Shown: positions 1-8,920, numbered from the stretch's first letter. The stretch is 44,900 nt of DNA from Phycisphaerae bacterium (GCA_016782755.1 JADHXY010000003.1:1-44900); one strand, 5' to 3'. The notes: generated by a model from the sequence alone, not told the origin. Program-made: numbers and translations.

Positions 1-2
1 TT

Positions 3-629
3 GAAGGGATAACCCAGGTCCAGGTTAAGCCGATCGCCGGAATGACCTTTTCGTCGGCTTTGAGGAGCATACTGAGACAGGACCCGGATGTTATCTTAAT
101 AGGTGAAATTCGAGATTTTGAAACCGCTGAAATCGCCATAAGTGCAGCACTTACAGGTCATCTGGTTTTGAGTACACTACATACCAATGACGCAGCAGGT
201 GCGATTTCGAGATTGATTAATATCGGTATTCCGCCGTTTTTGGTATCTTCAGCTCTGCTTGGTACAGCCGCTCAAAGACTGATAAGGACAAATTGTCCAA
301 ACTGCAAAAAAGAGTATAGTCTTTCCGCTGGCCAGCTTGAGCAGGTTCAGGATTTGGCTGGCATTGACGGTGAGACAAAATTGTATCGCGGCAATGGCTG
401 CAACAGCTGCTATGACAGCGGTTATCAAGGACGAAAAGCAATATATGAAATATTAGCCATTTCAAGCGAAATAAGAAGGATGATAGTGAAAGGCAGCAGT
501 GACGATGCCATTAAGGAGCAGGCAATAAAAGAGGGCATGCATACGCTGCGAAATAGCGGCCTTGAAGAAGTCCTCAACACAGAGACCACTATCGAGGAAT
601 TGTTACGTCTTGTTGATATCAGGGATTAA
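3..629 (+). CDS. gspE: Type II secretion / type IV pilus assembly ATPase, C-terminal part (5' end outside window)
   Basis: This is the C-terminal half of a GspE/PilB-type hexameric ATPase that powers pseudopilus assembly from the cytoplasmic face of the inner membrane. The frame is open from base 3, so the Walker A part lies before the window. Visible family landmarks are the Walker B stretch ([14 protein letters not shown]), the His box (STLHTNDAA) and a four-cysteine zinc site (CPNC, then CNSC about 37 residues later). The stop overlaps the start of the GspF gene by one base, which fits translational coupling. The product is clearly related to, but different from, the complete ATPase at 20570-22282, so the two secretion clusters each seem to have their own motor. 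GspE and PilB cannot be told apart from this fragment. Confidence 0.95.
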   Translation, partial: EGITQVQVKPIAGMTFSSALRSILRQDPDVILIGEIRDFETAEIAISAALTGHLVLSTLHTNDAAGAISRLINIGIPPFLVSSALLGTAAQRLIRTNCPNCKKEYSLSAGQLEQVQDLAGIDGETKLYRGNGCNSCYDSGYQGRKAIYEILAISSEIRRMIVKGSSDDAIKEQAIKEGMHTLRNSGLEEVLNTETTIEELLRLVDIRD

Positions 630-1828
630 TGATGACAGTTTACCAATATACCGCCAAAGATGAGCAGGGTTCGATTTATCATGCTACCCATGATGGTATA
701 GCCAGCGTTGCAGCCCTTCGAACTGAGCTGACAAAAATGGGCGAAACGCTTATCAACGCCAAAAAAATAAAAGCTGACAAGTCCAAGTTTGCCAAAATAA
801 ATCAGGCTGATATAGTTGCCTTTGTCTATAAATTAGCGGGTATGAGTTCGGCGGGACTGTCAATAATAACTTCTCTTGAAAGCCTTGAACAGCAGACTGA
901 AAATAATTCATTGCAGCAGGTTATTTCAAATATAAGACAGAGCATCCAAACAGGTTCTTCATTAAGGGATGCTTTTGGCAAGTATGAAGATATTTTTTCA
1001 GTTTTTTTTATCGGCATGCTTGAGGCGGGAGAATCGAGTGGAAAACTCTCCGAGACTCTGACAATAAGTGCGGTTTATCTTGAAAAACAACTGGAACTTA
1101 AGCGAAAGATCAAATCTGCTTTTGCATATCCGATAATTGTGGGGGTTATGTGTATCATTATAGTTATTGTGATGATGATTTTTGTCGTACCAGTGTTTTC
1201 AAATGTGTACCGACAACTTCATGTTTCACTGCCGGGACCGACTAAATGTTTAGTCGTCCTGAGTGTTTCTATCAAAAAATTCTGGTGGCTTATCTTACCA
1301 ATAGCGGTTGGGTTTGTATTTTTGCTGCGTAAATTGGCGAAAAAAAAACAGATAAAAATAAAACTCGATAGTTATAAGCTGAAACTGCCGATTTTCGGAA
1401 AGTTGCTCAAAAGTATCCTGATATCACGATTTATCCGGACGTTATCAATCCTTATAGCATCAGGAGTTTCGCTTATCAAATCACTGCAGATAGCAAGCTT
1501 AGTAGCTAATAACTCCAAGTTGGCACAAATAACCGAAGATATCCAGAACTGTGTGGAAGCCGGAAATCCGATTGCCGATGCCTTCAAAAAACATGATATT
1601 TTCCCATCGATAATAATTCAGCTCGCTGATTCTGGAGAGCAGGCCGGGTCATTATCGGAAATGCTCGGTAAGGGTGTCGATTTTCTGGACAAGGATATCG
1701 AAAGGGCGATAAATTCTCTGCTTGTCAAACTTGAGCCCATTATGACACTTATTATGGGACTAATTGTGGGTTTTATACTCTTAGGTGTGTATCTGCCAAT
1801 GTTTGATTATATGAGTCATGTAAAATAA
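629..1828 (+). CDS. gspF: Type II secretion / type IV pilus inner-membrane platform protein GspF/PilC
   Basis: A polytopic inner-membrane platform protein that couples the ATPase to pseudopilus assembly. Its 399 residues match the family length. The protein has two repeated T2SSF domains, each with the usual motif of an N-terminal helical bundle containing a glycine/serine-rich turn (AGMSSAGLSI near residue 70; LIASGVSLIKS near residue 275). Hydrophobic segments lie at about 170-195, 215-235 and 375-395. Start overlaps the ATPase stop (taATGATG); a second ATG three bases on is equally possible. It is followed by a roughly 90-base AT-rich gap before the major pilin gene, where a separate promoter would be expected but no convincing one is seen. 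No GspF gene is present in the second cluster (region 26792-34436). Confidence 0.95.
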   Translation: MMTVYQYTAKDEQGSIYHATHDGIASVAALRTELTKMGETLINAKKIKADKSKFAKINQADIVAFVYKLAGMSSAGLSIITSLESLEQQTENNSLQQVISNIRQSIQTGSSLRDAFGKYEDIFSVFFIGMLEAGESSGKLSETLTISAVYLEKQLELKRKIKSAFAYPIIVGVMCIIIVIVMMIFVVPVFSNVYRQLHVSLPGPTKCLVVLSVSIKKFWWLILPIAVGFVFLLRKLAKKKQIKIKLDSYKLKLPIFGKLLKSILISRFIRTLSILIASGVSLIKSLQIASLVANNSKLAQITEDIQNCVEAGNPIADAFKKHDIFPSIIIQLADSGEQAGSLSEMLGKGVDFLDKDIERAINSLLVKLEPIMTLIMGLIVGFILLGVYLPMFDYMSHVK

Positions 1829-1917
1829 TAAAAAAAAACATAAGTAGCAGCTCTTTTGCGCCGAATATAATTTTAAGTATATGTAAAAAATTAATAATTT
1901 ATTTTAAGGAGTAAAAA

Positions 1918-2226
1918 ATGAGTAAGAAAAAAGGTTTTTCGTTAGTAGAACTTTTGATTGTGGTTCTGATATTGGGTGCCTTGGCGGCAATCGCAATACC
2001 AAGAATAACAGCAAGTGCCACAACAGCCAAGACAAATGCATGTGCAACCAACATTGATATACTTAACTCTCAGATAGAGATGTACAAAGCCGATACCGGA
2101 GCGTATCCTGCTTCGCTCGCTGCAATTACAGGAAGTGCGACTTATTTTCCAGACGGCGCTCCTGTCTGTCCTCTTGAGGGAACCTATACGTTAGGAGCTA
2201 ACAACCGTGTAACGTGTGACCATTAA
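1918..2226 (+). CDS. gspG: Major pseudopilin, GspG/ComGC-like type IV prepilin
   Basis: A 102-residue prepilin. The leader MSKKKG ends in Gly, followed by FSLVELLIVV with Glu at mature position 5, so a prepilin peptidase should cut after residue 6 and methylate Phe. A single hydrophobic N-terminal helix is followed by a short globular domain with a C-terminal disulfide-type pair (CPLEGTYTLG...VTC). The small size and this CP...C ending resemble the major pilin of GspG/ComGC type. A strong AAGGAG ribosome site sits 7 bases before the ATG. It is the only G-type pilin in the window. The hairpin just downstream may make it the most abundant product of the operon. Confidence 0.9.
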   Translation: MSKKKGFSLVELLIVVLILGALAAIAIPRITASATTAKTNACATNIDILNSQIEMYKADTGAYPASLAAITGSATYFPDGAPVCPLEGTYTLGANNRVTCDH

Positions 2227-2261
2227 GTTTGAGTTTATAAAATAATTGTTTTAACCAATAA

Positions 2262-2305
2262 AAGGATGGTTGTGCGCAGAGTACAGCCATCCTTAAGTCT
2301 TTTAG
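2262..2305 (+). terminator. Hairpin behind the major pilin gene, probable partial terminator/attenuator
   Basis: Bases 2262-2273 (AAGGATGGTTGT) pair with 2283-2294 (ACAGCCATCCTT) to give a 12-bp stem with one G-T wobble and a 9-base loop. It is followed by TTAAGTCTTTT, a weak T tract. It lies 36 bases after the pilin stop and 22 bases before the start chosen for the next prepilin. In related operons such hairpins raise major pilin transcript level over downstream genes; that role here is inference. It also argues against starting the next gene at the ATG at 2266 inside the stem. Confidence 0.6.
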
Positions 2306-2316
2306 CAGAGGTTGCT

Positions 2317-2775
2317 ATGCCCAGATACAAACGAGCCTTTAGTCTTACCGAAATGATATTGGTGGTTTTGTTTATCGGTATTTTCGCGGCTATTTCAATT
2401 CCCAGACTGAATTTCGCGATAATATCGAAATCAAAGGTCGGTTATGCGGCACAAAAAATCGTAACAGATCTTAGACGTACACGGATGCTGGCAATTTCCG
2501 AGGCCGCGACCAATACAACAGGGTATGAATTGAGAATGGTCAGCGGTACTCCATATTCAAGTTATCAAATAAAAAACCGTGATGGTAATACGGTCGTTGA
2601 TACACTCACGATAGATTCAGCGGTCAGTTGCAGCGGAGATAATAAGTTTAGATTCGGACCGCTGGGAAACCTGGTAAATGGCAGCGGTGATGAGCTTGTT
2701 ATTAGTGCCGAGGGTAAAACTATCACTATTAGTTTAGAAACAGCCACAGGTATGGTAAAATGTGTCGAAAATTAG
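2317..2775 (+). CDS. GspH-like minor prepilin
   Basis: Minor pseudopilin of about 152 residues. The leader is MPRYKRA and the mature part begins FSLTEMILVV, with Glu at position 5. The residue before the cut is Ala rather than the usual Gly, as in the H-type pilin of the second cluster. After the helix comes a region with RRTRMLAISEA, typical of GspH/FimT-like pilins, then a beta-rich domain ending in VKC. I place the start here because AGAGG lies 6 bases upstream and the leader has normal length; an ATG 51 bases upstream falls inside the hairpin stem. The end overlaps the next prepilin gene by 16 bases if that gene starts at 2760. Confidence 0.85.
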   Translation: MPRYKRAFSLTEMILVVLFIGIFAAISIPRLNFAIISKSKVGYAAQKIVTDLRRTRMLAISEAATNTTGYELRMVSGTPYSSYQIKNRDGNTVVDTLTIDSAVSCSGDNKFRFGPLGNLVNGSGDELVISAEGKTITISLETATGMVKCVEN

Positions 2776-3185
2776 TAAAAAAAACCTCTTTTATTCCGAT
2801 GCACAAATCGAGAAGCGGCTTTACGCTGACCGAAGTTCTTGTCGCGTCCGCATTGCTTATTTCAGCAATAATACCGATTCTGCATGGCATGACATCGGTG
2901 CACTCTTCAAGCGCGCTTATCGAACAGCGGATAAGAAGCCTTGATCTTGCACAAGCAAAAACAGATGAGATAAAAGCACGCTCGGTATATCATTACAGCA
3001 ATAATTTTGGACAAAACAATGTTTCGCTTGGCGATGGATACATGGCAAATATCTCCGATAGCGTAGTAAATTCAAATCTCAGGAAAATAACCATTCTGGC
3101 AGGGTTCGACGGTGATTCCAGCGGCAGCCTTTCGTCTTCAGAAGTGCTTGTAACTCTGAGTACGTATTTGGCCAGACGCTGGTAA
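2760..3185 (+). CDS. GspI/PilV-like minor prepilin
   Basis: A 141-residue prepilin with the processing site RSG/FTLTEVLVAS (Glu at mature position 5) and one hydrophobic helix. The length and ALIEQRIRSLDLAQAKTDEIKA stretch after the helix resemble GspI/PilV minor pilins, which are thought to prime pseudopilus assembly. The start at 2760 overlaps the previous stop and has AGG ten bases upstream. An internal ATG at 2799 would give the more usual short leader (MHKSRSG) but has no visible ribosome site, so either is possible. It is followed by a 200-base gap before the next prepilin gene, in which I see no gene. Confidence 0.8.
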   Translation: MCRKLVKKTSFIPMHKSRSGFTLTEVLVASALLISAIIPILHGMTSVHSSSALIEQRIRSLDLAQAKTDEIKARSVYHYSNNFGQNNVSLGDGYMANISDSVVNSNLRKITILAGFDGDSSGSLSSSEVLVTLSTYLARRW

Positions 3186-3385
3186 GTTTATAGGACCCTT
3201 AAAAAATAATAAAAACATCTCTCTCAAAGCAATCGTCGATTCCGATAAAAACCCTTATTGTTTGTTGATTCGGCTGTTTTTTGACCGATTTTTCAAGCCT
3301 TGAGAATTAGTAAACTTAACATAAAAACCGCCGCTTTTAATGACGAAAAAGATTAATGACATGGAGATTTTCTAAGGATAAATGT

Positions 3386-4759
3386 ATGCTGAGGCATAAT
3401 CGCAAATTATTGTTTTTTTCAGGCTTGACCTTACTTGAGATGGTCATCGCTATGGCTATAATGGTGATCGTGTTTTCGGCGGTATTTCCGCAATTTGTAA
3501 CTTTTCAGAGTAGCTGGGCCTCAAAACAGTCCAACTCACAAACGATCCAGAACGGAAATGTTTTTTCGGATCAACTAAGCCGTTTTCTTGCCAAAGCTGT
3601 CAAGGTCACAGCCGTAAGCAACATTGCCGATACCGATGGTTTTGTAGAGTTCGAAGATAACGATGGTGTGAATTTTCGCTGCGATATCGGTTTGGATAAC
3701 TATATCGAGTTTGGCCCTGTGGGCAGTCTTTCGGATTTGGCTGGCCCTGTAAGCAGCCTGCAGTTTAGCTGCTATGATGCGTGCGATCTGGATACGCCGT
3801 TGTCGGATGTAAACAATGTTGATAGCATACGTTTTATCACAGCCCAGGCAGTTTTTACAAATAGCAATTCTGTCGAAAACAGCAGAACGCTTAAGATATC
3901 CAGCTATTTGCGGACAAATGGTAACAATGGTGCCGGATCAAATAGCAATCTGACATCCCGGTTTGTATTGACTGACAAACTTGATATGTGGGGCAACCAA
4001 GCCGTTGTTGACAGTTATCATTCCTCAGCCGGACAATACGGTGGCAGTAACATATCCAGCGAAGCAGTTGTAACAATTAATTCTACCAGCAACAATAAAA
4101 TCATCCTTTCAAGCGGAGCTGACATCAAAGGCGATGTTTACATCGGCCCAGATGGGGATGTTGACAGGGTAATAAGCCAGGACTCGGGATCCGAGATAAC
4201 AGGAACCATAGGAGTTCTGGAGCAGGAAATCTCAATCCCCGGCATTACTGCCCCTACTGGTTCTCCTTTTAACGGTAATCCGCCGAATCTGGTACTCAGC
4301 GGCAATCAGGATATTACTGTAGATTCCGACAAATATTACAAAACACTCTCACTAAATGATAACTCAGTACTCAAAATAAGTGGTGACATAACAATTCTTG
4401 TAAAAAATCATTTCGAGGTATATAACAACGCAAAGCTCGAAATCATGCCGTCATCTTCCCTAAAACTTTTTGTCACAAAACATTGTTATATAGAGAACAA
4501 GGTAAACGCCAATACCGCTGACCCATCGAAATTAGAAATTTATTTTCTCGGTAATAACAAGATGTTAGATATATTTGGAGATGGTGAAGTTCATGCAGTA
4601 GTCCAGAATCCAAATGGTAAGGTTTGTGTATATGACCAGCAGCCGTTTTACGGTTCGCTGATAGCAGAACAACTTGAAGGTAACGGCAAAGTACATATTG
4701 ATCTGGATTTGCCGGGTATTAGCGGAAGCGCAGCAGGTGTCAGTCAGATTTTGCCTTAA
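3386..4759 (+). CDS. Prepilin-like protein with a large beta-rich (DUF7305-like) C-terminal domain
   Basis: The N-terminus is a type III signal (SG/LTLLEMVIAMAIMVIVFS, Glu at +5) as in GspJ-like minor pilins, but the protein runs to 457 residues, about twice GspJ length. From about residue 215 to the end it shows repeated short beta strands with Asn/Gly turns (GADIKGDVYIG, NAKLEIMPSSSLKLFV, GEVHAVVQNPNGKVCV). This pattern resembles the beta-helical DUF7305 domain found in PilX-type proteins. I infer that a surface-exposed adhesin or tip domain is fused to a pilin anchor. Start chosen at 3386 because AAGGA lies 7 bases upstream; an in-frame ATG at 3356 is less likely. A weak promoter (TTGAGA, 16 bases, TAAAAA, from 3300) could serve it. 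Confidence 0.8.
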   Translation: MLRHNRKLLFFSGLTLLEMVIAMAIMVIVFSAVFPQFVTFQSSWASKQSNSQTIQNGNVFSDQLSRFLAKAVKVTAVSNIADTDGFVEFEDNDGVNFRCDIGLDNYIEFGPVGSLSDLAGPVSSLQFSCYDACDLDTPLSDVNNVDSIRFITAQAVFTNSNSVENSRTLKISSYLRTNGNNGAGSNSNLTSRFVLTDKLDMWGNQAVVDSYHSSAGQYGGSNISSEAVVTINSTSNNKIILSSGADIKGDVYIGPDGDVDRVISQDSGSEITGTIGVLEQEISIPGITAPTGSPFNGNPPNLVLSGNQDITVDSDKYYKTLSLNDNSVLKISGDITILVKNHFEVYNNAKLEIMPSSSLKLFVTKHCYIENKVNANTADPSKLEIYFLGNNKMLDIFGDGEVHAVVQNPNGKVCVYDQQPFYGSLIAEQLEGNGKVHIDLDLPGISGSAAGVSQILP

Positions 4760-4767
4760 GATATATT

Positions 4768-5172
4768 ATGAATAAGAAAATAAAAAATAACGGAACTGTA
4801 CTTTTGGTAACAGTATTTGCGATAGCCCTGATGTCGGCGGCTGTTGCGGCAATGATGCAAATCAACACCGAAGAAATACAGCTTGTGCAGAATCGCATTT
4901 ATGCCGCCCAGGCAATGACTGTTGCAGAGGCTGGCCTTAACGATGCTTTTTCGGTACTTAGAACTAATTCAAGTTGGGACAGCGGCTATAACAATAAGTC
5001 ATTTAACGACGGATCCTACACGGTTACGGTCACAGGTTCTTTGCCGAATCTTACCATTGAATCGACAGGGACATCACAGCAGGGTTTTGTTGCCAGGGTC
5101 GAGGCGGATATAACGATTGGAACCAGCAGCCCTTATATAGTAGGAATAGATAATTTGAGGATAAACGAATAA
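4768..5172 (+). CDS. PilX/GspK-like N-terminal domain protein
   Basis: A 134-residue protein with a short basic start, then a hydrophobic helix (GTVLLVTVFAIALMSAAVAAMMQ) and the stretch RIYAAQAMTVAEAGLNDAFSVL. That stretch is characteristic of PilX_N proteins, where this helix packs in the pilus core. It lacks the Glu-5 prepilin motif, as GspK/PilX proteins often do. It sits directly after the beta-rich prepilin gene (8-base gap). In many genomes PilX_N and DUF7305-like parts occur in one protein, so here they may be split between two partners; that is inference. The stop overlaps the next start by one base. Confidence 0.75.
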   Translation: MNKKIKNNGTVLLVTVFAIALMSAAVAAMMQINTEEIQLVQNRIYAAQAMTVAEAGLNDAFSVLRTNSSWDSGYNNKSFNDGSYTVTVTGSLPNLTIESTGTSQQGFVARVEADITIGTSSPYIVGIDNLRINE

Positions 5173-6680
5173 TGTTTGGCACAAAGACTTCTATTGGTAT
5201 TGATATTTCTGATGAGCGGATAAATATGGTGCTGCTTAAAAAAACCGCTAACGGTATCGAATTTCTAAAGGCCGCCAGTGCCGCAGTCCCCCAAGGTGCG
5301 ATAGTGGATGGAAATATCGAAGATGTGAAACTTTTGGCCAAAGCCATAAAAAAGATTAAAAAAGCCAATCACATCCATGCTCATTACACAACAATTTCTC
5401 TTGTTGCCAATCCCTGCTTAGCACAAATATTGGATGTTCCCGAAAAACAATCTGTTAGCATAGGCAGGTTTGTTAATAATCAAGTAAAACAATATGCGGT
5501 TCTGCCCTTTAAAAAAACGGCGATCGATTTTTGCAAAATAAAATCAACGGGGTTAAAAAATGATCGCAGGGTGCTTGTTGTTGCAAGTGATAGTCATAAT
5601 ATCGTTGATCTTGCCAGGGCATTAAACCATTATACAGATTTGAATGTTGATGCAGTGGAACCATCTTCAATTTCATATATACGAGCCTGTTATGCAAAAA
5701 AAATTGATGAAAAAAACAATCTGAATTTGTTATTTGCAATTGTTAGGGGCGGGTCTGCTGAATTTTTATTGTTCAGAGATCAGACACTACAACTGGTAAG
5801 GATAAAAAATATCGAAAAGGAAAATCGTCATCCGGACAAACTGAGAGAATGGATTACCGGACAGATAAACCAGATACTGCAATACTGCCGGTTTCAGGAC
5901 TCTGGAAAAAAATGTAAAAATGAGGTAACGATAATCACCGATGCCCTCGGAGATGCGAGAAGTGAAATATTGGAATCAGTAGCGGGCTCTGTCGGTGATA
6001 TTGATCTGGAGATAAAAACCGCCTTGCAGGCATCTTCGGATACGCCTATAGCCGGAATAGCCCATACCGAACAACCGTCAGCAATAGCTATCGGATTAGC
6101 TATGAAATTCCTGGATTTTTCGTCGGGAAGTATAAACATAAATCTTATCCCCGATAAGATTAGACAGGTACGCCTTGCAAAAAGACAGATGATGGTAACT
6201 GCCAATATAGCAGCAATGATATTATTCGTTATGATACTGAGCATGAGCTTTCTGATTTCAAAGACACAGGATGTTAACGGTACCATCCAGCAAAAGAAAC
6301 AGATATCTCTTGAGCAAAAAACACATCTGTTATCCAACGATCAGGTGCTACTTGAAAAAGAAATCAAAAGGGTTACTGTCAATCTTGACAAAGTAAATAG
6401 TGCCATAAGCGGCAATTTGTACTTAAACTGGACAGACCTTCTCGATAAGATTAGTTTTTGTGTACCGAAGAATGTACAGTTGACAGAACTTATATGCAAC
6501 GGTGATACGCAACTGTTGATCGAAGGAAATGCACTCAGTTACAAGGCTATTCGAACCTTTATTGCTCAGCTCAATACATCTGAAAATATCGAGTCCGCTT
6601 CGCTTGCAGAAACAAACTTAGAAAATGCCTCAGAGAACTTATTGAAATACTCCATTGTATGTTTACTAAACAGTCGCTAA
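5172..6680 (+). CDS. PilM-PilN fusion (GspL-like) assembly protein
   Basis: Residues 1 to about 310 form a PilM/GspL actin-like cytoplasmic domain, beginning with the PilM-type motif GIDISDERINMVLLKK. It is followed by INLIPDKIRQVRLAKRQ, which resembles the start of PilN, and a single membrane span at about 336-360. A coiled-coil-like stretch (SLEQKTHLLSNDQVLLEKEIKRV) and a C-terminal periplasmic ferredoxin-like domain come next. This is the layout of a bitopic GspL, or PilM fused to PilN. It recruits the ATPase to the inner-membrane platform. It is encoded between the PilX-like gene (1-base overlap) and the PilO/GspM-like gene (10-base gap). The second cluster has an equivalent at 30376-31776 with little obvious identity. 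Confidence 0.85.
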   Translation: MFGTKTSIGIDISDERINMVLLKKTANGIEFLKAASAAVPQGAIVDGNIEDVKLLAKAIKKIKKANHIHAHYTTISLVANPCLAQILDVPEKQSVSIGRFVNNQVKQYAVLPFKKTAIDFCKIKSTGLKNDRRVLVVASDSHNIVDLARALNHYTDLNVDAVEPSSISYIRACYAKKIDEKNNLNLLFAIVRGGSAEFLLFRDQTLQLVRIKNIEKENRHPDKLREWITGQINQILQYCRFQDSGKKCKNEVTIITDALGDARSEILESVAGSVGDIDLEIKTALQASSDTPIAGIAHTEQPSAIAIGLAMKFLDFSSGSININLIPDKIRQVRLAKRQMMVTANIAAMILFVMILSMSFLISKTQDVNGTIQQKKQISLEQKTHLLSNDQVLLEKEIKRVTVNLDKVNSAISGNLYLNWTDLLDKISFCVPKNVQLTELICNGDTQLLIEGNALSYKAIRTFIAQLNTSENIESASLAETNLENASENLLKYSIVCLLNSR

Positions 6681-6690
6681 GGGATAATTT

Positions 6691-7266
6691 ATGTTAATCG
6701 ACAGATGGACAAAAACAAATTTTGCTTCCAGGAATGTTATCCTGTCAGGGCTTGTCATGATAGCCGCTATAGCACTTTATAACTGGCTTATACAGCCGCA
6801 TGTCGGCTATCTCTGGGCAACTGAAAGATACGAACAAGTTTCGAATAAGCTTATAAACAAAAACAAAGGACTCACCGTTGATGTTGCCGGCAAGAGGAAA
6901 ACATTAAAAGATTTAGAGCGGGAATTTGAGTCAGTCTGCGGTTATTTATTTGAGCTCGAAGAAGCAAAACAGTTTCTAAGTAATATTGAAACTATGGCGG
7001 AACAAACAGACTGCCAACTGCGTTCTCTGGATTTTTCTCCACTCGACCCCCAAAAAGCGAATGGCATAGAGGAAAGTGACACAAGTGTTATTTCGAATAC
7101 CGCTGTGCTTTCCCTTACGGGCGGCTATTCAAATATAGTTGCTTTAATAAATAAATTACAGAATCAGCAAGGACGAGTGTGGATAAATTCGATTAATATC
7201 ACATTGTTGCCGAGAGTTGGCTTGACTTGTGAAATAACAATCAAATTTTATATAATTAGCGAGTAG
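6691..7266 (+). CDS. PilO/GspM-like inner-membrane assembly protein
   Basis: A 191-residue bitopic protein: short cytoplasmic start, membrane segment at about 17-33 (VILSGLVMIAAIALYNWLI), helical or coiled-coil region to about residue 100, then a small alpha/beta periplasmic domain. This is the layout of PilO and GspM, which pair with the PilN/GspL periplasmic domain. The identification rests on topology and position between the PilM-PilN gene and the secretin gene rather than on a sharp motif. Its end is separated from the secretin gene by only a few bases. Confidence 0.75.
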   Translation: MLIDRWTKTNFASRNVILSGLVMIAAIALYNWLIQPHVGYLWATERYEQVSNKLINKNKGLTVDVAGKRKTLKDLEREFESVCGYLFELEEAKQFLSNIETMAEQTDCQLRSLDFSPLDPQKANGIEESDTSVISNTAVLSLTGGYSNIVALINKLQNQQGRVWINSINITLLPRVGLTCEITIKFYIISE

Positions 7267-7279
7267 GAGTTTGAGCGAG

Positions 7280-8701
7280 ATGATAAAAGTGAAGTTAATA
7301 GTAAATAGTTTTCCAGTATTACTGGTATTTACTCTATATATACTTTGTGCCAGTGCGTTGGCCAGCCAGGATGATGGTGTGGTGAATATCGGCAGAGACG
7401 ATCCCTTTGGTAATCTGATGGTTGAAAAATCAGAGCCGAAACAGTTGCCTGATATTGTGTCGCAGCCGTTAGCTGTTGAAGAAAAGGCACCTCAGCTTTA
7501 TGTGGAAAACGTAGTTTTGAAAACTATCGATGCGTCAAGTCTTAAATCAACGATTGAAAAAATGAGTTCTAAATACGGAAGCGTCTCGTCAGACAATAAA
7601 AATAATTCACTGGTTATCTGTGACACAAAGGAAAATCTTGCCAGAATACTTGAGCAGATACAAATAGCTGACAAGACCCAGGATCAGGTATTGTTCGTTG
7701 AAACGGTAACCTTAAAATTCCTTAAAGCAGAAAATCTCAAGGAAGCCCTTAGCAGTATGTCTTCTCAATACGGCAGCATGTCAACTGACGAAAAGACAAA
7801 TTCGGTTATAGTTTGCGATACCAAAGACCGTGTTGAAAAAATTGTTGCCGAGATCAGAAAAGCAGATCAAACCCCACAACAGATCATGATCGAAGTGGTT
7901 ATCTTAGATGTCCAATTGAGTGATGATACCGAGATCGGTGTAAACTGGGACAATCTTCTGGGGAATAGCACCGCAAATGCTGCAATGCAGGAATATACTA
8001 AAAACTTTAAGCAAACTCTCGTGTCTGATCTTGGATTTGGCGGAACAAGCGGTGCTGGTTTTGGTTTAATGACAGGTGGCATCAGCGCTACTATTCATGC
8101 CCTGAGAGAAAAGCAGAATGTCGAGATATTAGCAAGCCCACGAATAATGGTAGTCAGCGGAGGAACAGCAGAGATCAAGACAGTTGAGGAAATTCCATAC
8201 CAGGAGCAATCCAGCACATCTGAGGGTGGGAGCCTTACTTCGACAGAATTCAAGGAGGTTGGTGTTACATTAACTGTTAAAGCAGTCTTGATCGATAATG
8301 ATAAAATACTAATGACGATCGAGCCGGAACAAAGTGTAAACAGCGGTACGTCCGGGATTTCCAATATTCCGATTGTTGACACAAGGCAGGCTAAGACAAC
8401 ACTGCTTATGGAGGATGGGCAAATCATTGTAATGGGAGGTCTGCGGAAAAAGGAAACAACAATTAATGCAAAAAAAGTACCTCTCCTGGGAGATATTCCT
8501 CTGATAGGATTTCTTTTCTCGCATAACGAAAAAATAGTCAACAATTCCGAACTGCTGGTGATGCTGTCACCTCATATCTACAAAGGCGAATCGGTTGACA
8601 CAGATGTTATGGAAAAATTTGTAGAGCTCAAGACAGAACCTCTTTTGTCCCTCCCAAAAGAGGAGGATGTGCATAACGAAGTAATGTTATTAGTAGACTA
8701 A
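7280..8701 (+). CDS. gspD: Secretin (GspD/PilQ type) with duplicated N-domain
   Basis: Outer-membrane secretin of about 473 residues. A signal peptide-like start (residues 4-30, ending near ALAS) is followed by a GRDDPFGN stretch. Two tandem N1-like domains then occupy about 80-195 and are close to 46% identical by hand alignment. The C-terminal secretin domain contains the family signature VPLLGDIPLIGFLFS. It would form the outer-membrane gate for this cluster. ATG at 7280 is preferred because AGGAG lies 10 bases upstream; a TTG at 7271 is too close to it. At under 500 residues it is shorter than a standard GspD (about 650) and much shorter than the 842-residue secretin of the second cluster. 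No GspC/PilP gene accompanies it. Confidence 0.93.
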   Translation: MIKVKLIVNSFPVLLVFTLYILCASALASQDDGVVNIGRDDPFGNLMVEKSEPKQLPDIVSQPLAVEEKAPQLYVENVVLKTIDASSLKSTIEKMSSKYGSVSSDNKNNSLVICDTKENLARILEQIQIADKTQDQVLFVETVTLKFLKAENLKEALSSMSSQYGSMSTDEKTNSVIVCDTKDRVEKIVAEIRKADQTPQQIMIEVVILDVQLSDDTEIGVNWDNLLGNSTANAAMQEYTKNFKQTLVSDLGFGGTSGAGFGLMTGGISATIHALREKQNVEILASPRIMVVSGGTAEIKTVEEIPYQEQSSTSEGGSLTSTEFKEVGVTLTVKAVLIDNDKILMTIEPEQSVNSGTSGISNIPIVDTRQAKTTLLMEDGQIIVMGGLRKKETTINAKKVPLLGDIPLIGFLFSHNEKIVNNSELLVMLSPHIYKGESVDTDVMEKFVELKTEPLLSLPKEEDVHNEVMLLVD

Positions 8702-8715
8702 AGTCGAAGAAGGAA

Positions 8716-8743
8716 GGTTGTACTACCAACAGGTGGTTTAACC
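8716..8743 (+). terminator. Hairpin after the secretin gene, possible operon end
   Basis: Bases 8716-8727 pair with 8732-8743 (12 positions, one mismatch, two G-T wobbles) around an AACA loop, 14 bases after the secretin stop. There is no T tract after it, so it may be a stabilising 3' hairpin or a Rho-dependent end rather than an intrinsic terminator. The remaining bases to the tRNA gene (8744-8920) show no gene. Confidence 0.4.
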
Positions 8744-8920
8744 AGGAAAAGTAATTACCTGAATCATGCTGTCATGTGTCTTGAGATAGCCAGCATACAA
8801 AGGAATCAATAGGCAGGCAATAATCCCGGCATACATCCGAAGTTCGACTCCATTGTCGCAATAGCACAACAAATGAGGACAGCATGTAATTTGATGGGGT
8901 AAAAAAACTCTTAGAAAAAA

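Noticed and set aside
3186-3385. Possible gene or promoter in the gap before the beta-rich prepilin
   Set aside because: No frame of useful length; only a weak TTGAGA/TAAAAA promoter match in AT-rich sequence.
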